Positions 8,930 to 16,695 of a stretch of DNA of 64,000 nt are shown here, one piece after another. Each line of letters opens with the position of its first letter. Within the stretch, counting starts at the first letter, position 1. Under the pieces are notes generated by a model that was not told the origin of the DNA, made no database searches, and saw only the letters and a program-made list of their open reading frames with translations. The translations under genes were made by a program, and so were the position numbers. This DNA comes from Streptomyces celluloflavus (GTDB lineage Bacteria; Actinomycetota; Actinomycetes; Streptomycetales; Streptomycetaceae), in NCBI GenBank assembly GCA_000720995.1, contig JOEL01000007.1, forward strand, positions 62,001 to 126,000. Direction: 5' to 3'.

Positions 8930-9804
8930 ATGAGTGGACTGCGATTCGTCGACGTGTGCGCGGGAGCGGGTGGATCGGCCTCGGGGCCGGCACACGCCGG
9001 CTTCGAACCCGTACCGCTCCTGGACAAGAATCCTGTGGCGTACGACACGCTGCGTAGGAACCGTCCGGCGTGGCAGGTTCCGGAATCGGACCTACCGGGC
9101 TTCGCCCCTTCTCGGCAGCAGGAGATCTACGACATCGATCCGCTGTCGGGCGGACTGCCCCACGTGAAGCCCGGCGCGGCCGTCGGGCGGACCGAGATCG
9201 AGACCCAACTGCGCTTGCTTGAGACGACCGTCTGCCCGGCATATGCCGGGCAGTCTCGAGCCCTGGTCATCGAGAATGTACCGGAGCCGGTGTGCGCGCC
9301 CGACCTCGAGCCGATACGCGACCCCATACATGGGGAGCTGAATCATCTCGGCCATCGGTTCCGGCGGTTCCTGCTGAACGCAGCCGACTTCGGGGTATCG
9401 CAGGACCGGGAGCACGGGCCGGGCGTCGCGCTCGCGAAGCAGGCTTTCGACGTGTTCCGTCCACCGGAGCCGACGGTTCGCGAGCATCCGTCCGTGGGCC
9501 GAGCTCCGCGCCGCTCGATATCCATCGGCGGTTGGCGGGACGCCGACCGATGGGCAGCCCGGGCGCCGAGCGTGGCACCGACCTCTGTCGGCGGGTCGGA
9601 CCGGCGAGGAACGTGGATCTCGGACCGACAGGGACCAAGAAGGTCTGGCTCCGGACAGGGGTCGGTGGAGGCACCGTGACGGACCGCGGTCGCCGGATCG
9701 GGCATGCCTCCACACCGCCGATGGCCAGGGCGCTCGGACCTGCGGTCCGAGCCGCATGGGCAGCGCCCGCAGCCTCCGTCGCCGGCTACACTTCAACCCC
9801 ATGA
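8930..9804 (+). pseudogene. Decayed C5-cytosine DNA methyltransferase
   Basis: The first reading frame (from ATG 8930, or GTG 8861) carries motif I FVDVCAGAGGSASG, motif VI VIENVPEPV and motif VIII SQDRE. The expected catalytic PCQ region reads GGLPHVKPG, without the cysteine. Near 9608-9612 the homology jumps to another frame (VDLGPTGTKKVW). Soon after, motif X appears (RRIGHASTPPMARALG) directly behind GGTVTD, so several dozen residues of the target-recognition end seem to be missing. The second frame stops at 9802-9804 and overlaps the ATG of the next methyltransferase. That overlap is what remains of a former coupled pair. A frameshift plus a deletion is the simplest reading; sequencing error could explain the shift but not the missing segment. 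Confidence 0.7.
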
Positions 9805-11117
9805 ACAGCCCGGGAACACATGTTCGCCATCTCGACGGAATCCGGATCTTGGACCTTTTCGCAGGTCCTGGCGGACTCGACGTGGCCGCGCATTTCCTGG
9901 GCTTCAAGAGCATCGGGATCGAGTGGGACGGAAATGCGTGCGAGACACGCTACGCGGCAGGACTACCGACGATTCACGCCGATGTGAGCGTCATGCGCGA
10001 GAGCCGCTTCGACGAGATCCCGAAATCGGTCGACGTCCTGGCCGGGGGGCCGCCCTGCCAATCCTTCTCCGTCGCGGGAAGCGGCACGGGACGGCGAGCA
10101 CTGGACACGGTGAAGACGTTCATCCACCGCCTTGTGGACGGGGAAGACGAAGCAAAGATCGACGAAGAGCTGCACGCCCTCGGCGACTCGCGCACCGCCT
10201 TGGTCCTGGAGCCCCTTCGCTGGCTCCTCAAAGCGATCGAGACGGAAGGGCGTGACCCGTACAAGGCGATCGTTCTGGAACAAGTGCCTGCGGCCCTGCC
10301 CCTCTGGGAGGTCTACGCAAAGCTTCTGCGTGGCGGAGAAGGAAGACTGCAGGGCGTCAAGTACGAAGCGGAATGCTGGGAGCTGAAGACCGAACAGTTC
10401 GGGGTGCCGCAGACTCGCACACGCGCCGTACTCGTCGCCCGGCGCCCGGGACATGGGGCCATCGAACCACTCGAAGCGACTCATCTGCCCTTCGACCTGT
10501 ATCGAGGGAAAGGCAATGCCGCTCAGGCGGATATGCTCCCGACCGATTCTGCGGTTCCCGGGACCAAGCGGCACTGGCTCTCCATGGCGGAAGCCCTTGA
10601 CGCGGCCAGCAAGCCGAAGGGCTCAACCGTGGACGTGTCCCGACTCCGGACGGGAGACAAGATGAAGTTCTTCGTCGTCTCCAACTACGGTTCCGGGGGC
10701 AACCCGAAGAAGCGAGGTCGGCGCCTGTCATCCGAGCCCGCCTTCACGGTCACCGGGAAGATTTCCCGGAACAAGGTGTACAAGAGCATCGCGGAGTACG
10801 AGGCCGAGAAGCCCGACCGCTTCACCATCCCGGAGTCCGGGGTGCTCCAGACGTTCCCGCACAACTTCCCCTGGTCGGGAAACGACCAGGCGCAGCAAGT
10901 GGGCAATGCTGTACCACCCCGGCTCGGCATGCACGTGCTCAGCAGGGCGCTGCGCGGGAACGCCCCCTCGGAGGACGAGTTGGCGGCCGCGACCACTTGG
11001 CCCGATGTATCCCGGACCACTACGACCGAGCTGCGCGCCATCGGATGCGGCGATCAGGGCCAGTGCCCTCCGGACTCACACAAAGTCACTCGCGCTCGTC
11101 GGAAGTCCGCCCCCTGA
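9801..11117 (+). CDS. C5-cytosine DNA methyltransferase (DrmMII-like candidate)
   Basis: A 438-residue protein with the ordered C5-methyltransferase motifs. Motif I is DLFAGPGGLDVA (from residue 18), motif IV is GGPPCQSFSVAG (nucleophile Cys near residue 86), and motif VI appears as LEQVP instead of the usual ENV. Motif VIII is QTRTR (about 204) and motif X is GNAVPPRLG (about 368). Between VIII and X lies a variable target-recognition region. It methylates cytosine at C5 in a target that cannot be read from sequence. Within a DISARM-like locus it would be expected to mark host DNA. The ATG at 9801 overlaps the remnant stop of the upstream methyltransferase. The 3' end overlaps the convergent DUF gene by about 30 bases. 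Confidence 0.88.
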   Translation: MNSPGTHVRHLDGIRILDLFAGPGGLDVAAHFLGFKSIGIEWDGNACETRYAAGLPTIHADVSVMRESRFDEIPKSVDVLAGGPPCQSFSVAGSGTGRRALDTVKTFIHRLVDGEDEAKIDEELHALGDSRTALVLEPLRWLLKAIETEGRDPYKAIVLEQVPAALPLWEVYAKLLRGGEGRLQGVKYEAECWELKTEQFGVPQTRTRAVLVARRPGHGAIEPLEATHLPFDLYRGKGNAAQADMLPTDSAVPGTKRHWLSMAEALDAASKPKGSTVDVSRLRTGDKMKFFVVSNYGSGGNPKKRGRRLSSEPAFTVTGKISRNKVYKSIAEYEAEKPDRFTIPESGVLQTFPHNFPWSGNDQAQQVGNAVPPRLGMHVLSRALRGNAPSEDELAAATTWPDVSRTTTTELRAIGCGDQGQCPPDSHKVTRARRKSAP

Positions 11118-11973
11118 CCGGTGCGTCCGCGAACAGTTCCTCGAAGTGGGCGATTAGTCTCCGAACCGCCTCCTCCGGCACATGCTCCTCATCCGGGCCT
11201 TCAGGAAGATTGTTCCGAGGGGACGGAAGGGCTGATTCGGCCCCTGCGATCCAGTCACGCAGAGGCTCTCCGTCACGCTCCACATCCGGGGCGATGACGT
11301 CGTACATCAATGTCGCCGCGGCGGCGTTGACTGCGGACGTCAGCGCGTTGACCTCGCGACCGGTGCGCACACTCCCTCTCTCCATGAGTCCGACGAGCGC
11401 AAGCGCCGTCGGGCGATGGTCGACGATGTCCAGCCGAAGAGCGGAGTTGAGCATGTCCTGATTGCCGCAAGCCACCTCGACGGGTCGGTAGTCCGGGCCG
11501 TCGCGGAAGAGCTCAGCCGCCCACCAGAGTCGGGCGAACGTCTGCTTGTGGTGCGGGCCGACGAACCTGTCCCGGGCCACTCGTCCGCGCGAACCGTCCG
11601 CCTTCGGTTCGGACAGGTGCCGCCAGACGACGTAATCCGGAGCCACCCCAAGGGCCATATACGTCCAGAGACTCTTCTCGGACGCTTCCCGGCGAGTCAG
11701 CCGAAGGGTCTCGTGCAGACGGGGTGCCAGCCACGCGTCCGCTGCCGTGGGACGCCCGTCCCGGTATTTGGTCACGGCATCGTCGATCAGATCCCGTACC
11801 GGGTGCAGCCGCAGTCGCACATCGTCGCCGGGCAGCGCCTCGGCAACCTTGTTCAACGCGATGGAAGGGACGTCCTCGCGTCCCTCGAGCAGTCCTGTGG
11901 AGATGTACTCGGCAGCCTGTACATCGGTGATAAGAGCAAGCCGTTCCGGCAGGTGCTCGGGGCGGGAGGTCAC
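11086..11973 (-). CDS. Island protein of unknown function (DUF6339-like)
   Basis: A 295-residue soluble protein, third gene of the leftward operon. Visible features are an N-terminal LPERLALITDVQAAEYI, a central LWWAAELFRDG and CGNQDMLNSALRLD, and an acidic C-terminus. From memory it resembles proteins annotated DUF6339; no catalytic motif is evident. The GTG start (11971-11973) overlaps the stop of the upstream gene as GTGA, so it belongs with the sigma-GHKL protein and the 330-residue protein. Its gene runs tail-to-tail into the methyltransferase gene with a short overlap. The family's recurring company with defence genes is an inference. Confidence 0.6.
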   Translation of the reverse strand: MTSRPEHLPERLALITDVQAAEYISTGLLEGREDVPSIALNKVAEALPGDDVRLRLHPVRDLIDDAVTKYRDGRPTAADAWLAPRLHETLRLTRREASEKSLWTYMALGVAPDYVVWRHLSEPKADGSRGRVARDRFVGPHHKQTFARLWWAAELFRDGPDYRPVEVACGNQDMLNSALRLDIVDHRPTALALVGLMERGSVRTGREVNALTSAVNAAAATLMYDVIAPDVERDGEPLRDWIAGAESALPSPRNNLPEGPDEEHVPEEAVRRLIAHFEELFADAPVRGRTSDERE

Positions 11974-12962
11974 GCGTGGGTCTCCTGGTCGAGTCGTTCG
12001 ATGTCGCGGACAGTGCCGGCCAACGCTTTGGGAACCTCGGCACGACGGGCGGCCGCGTACTGGATACGCGGTTGCAGCTCCGCCCAACTCCCCTCGCCGG
12101 TACGCCGGATGTGCACCTCACGGAGAGCGTCCTCCGCCGACCGCCCCGGAACGATGTCCGGAAGCATCTCGCGGAGCACCGCACCCCGCCAGTCGGGCGG
12201 GAAGAGCGGTGTCCCGTCGTCCTCGATCTCCAGGTCACCTATGGCGGTGTGGAAAACGGCAGTCCACACATCGGCGCACATCTGGGCCAACAGCATCTCG
12301 CCCACGACGCTCTCCACCTTCGAGCCCTGGCCTGCCACGAGCGCCACGAGGCCCTCGAAATCCGAATTCAGACGGACGGTGGGCATCCGCCCCGCCGTAT
12401 CCACTATCCAGGGTGCGTCCCGGAAACTCCGCAACCATTCGGCGCCGCGGGCGAAACTGACCGTGCTGACATCGAGTTGACGATCTCTGAGCGGGCCGTC
12501 GGCCGTCATGTCGATCAACCACTCCTGGTCGGTGGACGCGATGATCCGACCCTCCACACCCCCGACTGTGGCCACCACGTGCACAGAGAGGGACGCACGG
12601 TCCAGGTGGTCGTCCCGGTCGAGCTCGATCTCACCCGTCCATTCCCTCCCGCTCTCCCCACCAGGCGTCAACCGGGAAACCGTACGCGCGTTGGTGGCCC
12701 CCTCCGTCAGAACGGCGACGACGGCGATGTCGGACCAGTGGCCCTTCGTCTCGATCTCACGAGCCGGTACGGTCGCCGTCAGAGCGAGCCGTGCCGTTCG
12801 CCAATCGGCGCGCTCGGCCGTACCGAGTGCCACGACCTGCTCGACAACCGAGTACCCCCTTGAGTCCAAGTACTCTCGGGTGTCGTCGGGGCCGCGCAGC
12901 CGCACGGCCGTGACCCGCGCGGTCACCGCACCGGTCAGTCGGGGGTACGGGTAGACCCTCAC
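11970..12962 (-). CDS. Island protein of unknown function, 330 residues
   Basis: Not recognised. It starts with a GTG that overlaps the stop of the sigma-GHKL gene as GTGA. The first two thirds alternate hydrophobic and charged residues in a way that suggests beta-rich folds (VARVTAVRLRG-like and LSVHVVATVGG). The last third is helical and contains a tandem of aromatic residues around WTAVFHTAIGDLEIEDDG. No membrane segment, signal peptide or nucleotide-binding motif is visible. Strict overlap with both neighbours suggests a stoichiometric partner in the same complex. Confidence 0.6.
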   Translation of the reverse strand: MRVYPYPRLTGAVTARVTAVRLRGPDDTREYLDSRGYSVVEQVVALGTAERADWRTARLALTATVPAREIETKGHWSDIAVVAVLTEGATNARTVSRLTPGGESGREWTGEIELDRDDHLDRASLSVHVVATVGGVEGRIIASTDQEWLIDMTADGPLRDRQLDVSTVSFARGAEWLRSFRDAPWIVDTAGRMPTVRLNSDFEGLVALVAGQGSKVESVVGEMLLAQMCADVWTAVFHTAIGDLEIEDDGTPLFPPDWRGAVLREMLPDIVPGRSAEDALREVHIRRTGEGSWAELQPRIQYAAARRAEVPKALAGTVRDIERLDQETHA

Positions 12963-15900
12963 GCGGCGCCTCCCTTGCTCTCCTGGAGTTCGACGACGAG
13001 TCCGGTCAGCGCGGCCCGCACCGGATGTGTGGACACATCGGTGACGCCTCGAAAGACTGCACGGCGAGTCCCCGGCGAGAAATGCAGTACGCCGTCGGAC
13101 AGTTCACAGTTGCTGACAGCGACAAGCTCGGCCCACTTGACCACGGGACGAGGGCCGGAGCGAACCTCCAGCTTGGCTACGGGGCTCATACGCCAGGGCT
13201 CTTCCCCGGGTGACACCTTGACCTCCGCGGTGATGTGCCATGCACCGGAGGGGTCGATCACGGCCTCCAAATCATCCAGTTTCGGCGGCACTACCGTCCC
13301 TCTGGGCTTACCGGCGGGCTTGCCGGAAATTTTGAGCCGCTTGCTCACCTTGCTCGTGCCGCTCGGCTTCTTCTCCTTGGGGATCGCCACAAGTTCGTGA
13401 ACGGCCCTGTTGGTCTCCGTCGTCAAGGCTGCGATCCGCCGATGTGCCGAGGGCGAGTAGCGCATCCGCAATTCTTCGGTCCGGCCCCACTTGTTGTGCT
13501 CCGGAGGCTCGGAGGAACGCAGAAACTCCTCGGCCTCGGCCGCGAACGGCGCATCGTCTCCCGCCGCCCGACCCGTGAGCAGAACTCCCTGGAACGGGTT
13601 GGTCCCCATGGGCAGGTTGGGCACCCCCCTGGTCTTGACCGTCATGCGATTGCCGCGCATCGCGGTCACCTGGTTGATCCGGCCATCGGCGTCGGTGGCC
13701 TCGGTGACGAGGAGCACCGCCCGGTGCTCGCCGGCCGTACCGGTGAGACCATCCCTCTCGGGCACCTTCAACGGCACCGTGACAAGTGCCACTTGGCCTG
13801 CTTCGGTGAGGCGGTTCACCGTGGTGCCGCTCAGGAAGGCATGGAGAGCACGCGAGCGCGCGGGTTGATGCACTTGTGGATCGACCCGCTCCTCCGCAAG
13901 GTGTTCCACGCCATTGCGGAGCGTCCGCACCGATGCTTCCAGCAGCGGCGGGCGTTCTCCCCCTGCGGTCATCGCGGCCCAGAAGTTACGACCGAGCGCA
14001 CCGACCAACCTCTGGTGCATGCGCTCCAGGGTGTCCTCGTCGTCGTCCACGTCGCCTTCTTGGCTCTGTCCGGCCTCGGCGAGCCCGGCGACATCATGTG
14101 CTCCGACGATCAAGAAGGACGTACCGGGGTCATCGCTCTCACGGGTGAGATGCAGATTCTCGACCGTGTCTTCGTCGGCCCACCAGGAGCGGACGACCTC
14201 TGCGTTGTCCGCCTCGGCATCCGGCCGACCCAACCAGGCGGGGCCGGCAAATCTCCTTCCGTCAACCTCTCGCCAAGGTAGGTCGAGTCGTCCGATCAGC
14301 CGCCGCCGGGTGTTTCCCTCGTGCGGTTCGGAGAGCGTGGAGTTCATGAGGACCAGCCCCAGGCGGCTGGTCGCCCAGAGCGTGGCCTTACCTAGACCGT
14401 ATGAACCGCCGGCCGCGACATCCGACTTGCGACTTTCGAGTTGCCGCCGCACCACGGCGGCGAATCGGCCGTCCTCGTAGTCGTCACCGGTCAGCCCATT
14501 GGCGTTGTAGTCGTCGATGCGAAGAAGGACCAGCCGATCCCGCTCGAACATCTCTCGCAGTCCGGCGCTGATGACGCGTCCGACCTTCTGGTCCTGCGCG
14601 GCGGCCGCTTCGTAGTGGGGTTGCAGGTCGCCCCAGTGGATCGCGGTACGGAACCGAGCCAGAGCGTCGCCGGACAATTCATGCAGGGTGTACCGGACCG
14701 TGACCGGGCGGTCGTTCCTCCTGTCGTGCTCGTCCAGGCTGTTCTGGGTCGCCTCGCGGGCCAGAACCTCCAGATCGGCCTCGAAAGCGAAGGCCGCCGC
14801 ATTTCCGAACTCCCGCCCACCATCGTCGTGTCCAGGACGGTGGTACCAGACGGCCGGCGTCTTCTCCACGGGATCGGCCTGTCGTTCCGGACCGGTTGCG
14901 AAGCCCTGCCCGGTCTCGTCCTCGACTCCAAAGATCTCCTGCACCCTGACCAAAAGGTCCGGGCGAGGCACAGAGCGGTCGTCGAGCCAAGCTTCGACGA
15001 GCGCTCGCGGCACTCCCAGGCGGTGTGCCAGTTCGCTTTCGTCCGCACCGTTTTCCTGTATCCGCTCGGCCAACCACCGACCGAACTCCGTGCCCTTGAA
15101 GGCCACCATTCCCTCTTTCCCGTCACAACTGCTTTCCGTCCCCGGCGTGACGACGCTGTCGTTCGGCAGCGAATCGCAGCGCCCTGCTTCCTCCCGCCCC
15201 TCGGGGCCTCGGCGACGTGCGGTCTCTTCAGCGGCCTCCTGAGCGATCTTCCGAGCGGCCTTCATACGACGGCGTTCCGAGTCAGCATCGTCGGGTTCCA
15301 GTCCCACTTGAATCCTCAGGTCTTTCAGTGCGCGATTCTCGATCTGCCGAATACGCTCGCGTGACACTCCGAATCGTTTACCGATTTCGTCCAGCGTCCA
15401 GGATGCGCCGTCGACGAATCCGTATCGCAGCAAAAGAACATTTTGAATTCTCTTCGTGAACACACAAGCATCGAACAACTGGAACAGTTCCTGACGCTCG
15501 AATTCGGACCGAAGCACCTGCTCCGGACCCGGAACGGGCCGAAAATTATCGACAACCAATTCCCCGAGAGTGACGTTCGTACCGACAGGTTGCTCAAGCG
15601 ACAGAACTGCCCGACGCCCCAGCCGCAGGCAGTCCATCACCCTTTCGGGACTGAGCTCACACGCCAAGGAGAGATCATCCACGCTGGGACTTCTACCCTG
15701 GTCGAGAAACGCCTTTTCCTTTTTTCGCACCTTCTCCACATCGGTCCAGATGTGGACCGGGAGCCGAATGGCTGCCCCTTCGTTGACCACGGCTCTAGTG
15801 ATGCGTTGCCGAATCCACCAAGTGGCATAGGTGGAAAACTTGCACCCCATGGAAACATTGAACTTCTCCACGGCACGTATGAGCCCGATCATTCCGTGCT

Positions 15901-16546
15901 GCGCAAGATCCTCGTACATGGGACTGAGCTGCCAGTGCCCCAAGCCATGCAGAATCTTATGAACGAGACGCTGATTATGAACAACCATTGCGTTCAAGGC
16001 CCTGCTCGCCTCGCTGTCTCGCAAAAGCGTCGCCGAGTAGTCATCGGGCAACTCCTCCGACGATGTTCTGGCTCCTCGGAACAAGAGGCAGAGCCCCACT
16101 TCCTCCTCGGCGCTCAGCAGACGCCGGTGCGGGTTCAATCGCCGCCGATCGACCTCGAGCAGGTCCCGAGCCGCACGACGGGCCGCTTCCATGTCGTCGA
16201 CACGCACCGTCCCACGAAAAGACTCCGGGTCCGGGGCTTCCTCTTCCTCCAGGAAATCCGAGTCGTCGAGATCCTCGTCGGGACCGGTCCGGTGGTCGTC
16301 ATTCGCACTCTGCGGGACGTCCGGCCCGTCTTCGCCGTGTTCGTCTTCCACCTCCGCCGCTGTCACGGCTTCGTACAAGATCTGGGTCTCCTGCGCATCG
16401 AGGCGCGCAGCCCTCATCACTTGTCGCAGCGCTGCGCGGCGTTCGAGTCCTTCGGCCGTGAATCGATGTATGAGGCCGACGAGCAGATCCCGTCCGGCTT
16501 CGTCCATCCGTCTGCCGGATACACCGCCCCGCTCCGTGGTCATCAC
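12959..16546 (-). CDS. Sigma-70 factor fused to XRE-type HTH and GHKL ATPase
   Basis: One uninterrupted 1195-residue frame. Residues about 110-412 are a sigma-70 family protein. Region 1.2/2.1 contains a MVVHNQRLVHKI segment, region 2.3/2.4 is GCKFSTYATWWIRQRITRAV (234-253), region 3 is about 265-315, and region 4 has DEIGKRFGVSRERIRQIENR (386-405). A charged linker (412-480) leads to a Cro/CI-like HTH (about 486-540). A GHKL ATPase follows with N-box REATQNSLDEHDRR (597), G1-like RIDDYNANGL (676) and G2 GGSYGLGKATLW (713). The remaining ~470 residues resemble MutL/Hsp90-type C-terminal extensions without clear motifs. Start GTG 16546 or ATG 16543. An internal ATG preceding VAFKGTEFGRW (codon 480) is preceded by GGAAAGAGGGA, so a separate GHKL product is possible. 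It heads an operon of three overlapping genes. Confidence 0.85.
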   Translation of the reverse strand: MMTTERGGVSGRRMDEAGRDLLVGLIHRFTAEGLERRAALRQVMRAARLDAQETQILYEAVTAAEVEDEHGEDGPDVPQSANDDHRTGPDEDLDDSDFLEEEEAPDPESFRGTVRVDDMEAARRAARDLLEVDRRRLNPHRRLLSAEEEVGLCLLFRGARTSSEELPDDYSATLLRDSEASRALNAMVVHNQRLVHKILHGLGHWQLSPMYEDLAQHGMIGLIRAVEKFNVSMGCKFSTYATWWIRQRITRAVVNEGAAIRLPVHIWTDVEKVRKKEKAFLDQGRSPSVDDLSLACELSPERVMDCLRLGRRAVLSLEQPVGTNVTLGELVVDNFRPVPGPEQVLRSEFERQELFQLFDACVFTKRIQNVLLLRYGFVDGASWTLDEIGKRFGVSRERIRQIENRALKDLRIQVGLEPDDADSERRRMKAARKIAQEAAEETARRRGPEGREEAGRCDSLPNDSVVTPGTESSCDGKEGMVAFKGTEFGRWLAERIQENGADESELAHRLGVPRALVEAWLDDRSVPRPDLLVRVQEIFGVEDETGQGFATGPERQADPVEKTPAVWYHRPGHDDGGREFGNAAAFAFEADLEVLAREATQNSLDEHDRRNDRPVTVRYTLHELSGDALARFRTAIHWGDLQPHYEAAAAQDQKVGRVISAGLREMFERDRLVLLRIDDYNANGLTGDDYEDGRFAAVVRRQLESRKSDVAAGGSYGLGKATLWATSRLGLVLMNSTLSEPHEGNTRRRLIGRLDLPWREVDGRRFAGPAWLGRPDAEADNAEVVRSWWADEDTVENLHLTRESDDPGTSFLIVGAHDVAGLAEAGQSQEGDVDDDEDTLERMHQRLVGALGRNFWAAMTAGGERPPLLEASVRTLRNGVEHLAEERVDPQVHQPARSRALHAFLSGTTVNRLTEAGQVALVTVPLKVPERDGLTGTAGEHRAVLLVTEATDADGRINQVTAMRGNRMTVKTRGVPNLPMGTNPFQGVLLTGRAAGDDAPFAAEAEEFLRSSEPPEHNKWGRTEELRMRYSPSAHRRIAALTTETNRAVHELVAIPKEKKPSGTSKVSKRLKISGKPAGKPRGTVVPPKLDDLEAVIDPSGAWHITAEVKVSPGEEPWRMSPVAKLEVRSGPRPVVKWAELVAVSNCELSDGVLHFSPGTRRAVFRGVTDVSTHPVRAALTGLVVELQESKGGAA

Positions 16547-16695
16547 GCCCCCCGCACCCGCGCTTCGTCTCCGTTCCCCCGTAGTCCATCATTCATCGAG
16601 CCGTCGCGGCCAGCGCTTCCTCGCCGGGGCCCGCGCCCCGAGGATCCGTCGCTCGGTATTTTAGGGAGGTCTTCGCGTGACCATGGGGAGAGTTG
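16547..16695. promoter_or_regulatory. Divergent promoter region of the defence operons
   Basis: Only about 150 bases separate the two divergent operons. The segment TATTTTAG near 16657-16664 fits a -10 (TANNNT) rightward and, read on the other strand, TAAAAT leftward; good -35 partners are not obvious. A short GC hairpin (GGGGC...GCCCC) lies near 16626-16639. A purine-rich GGGGAG just upstream of 16696 is the ribosome-binding site of the NERD-helicase gene. If the sigma domain of the neighbouring fusion is active, this is the first place to look for its promoter. Confidence 0.45.
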
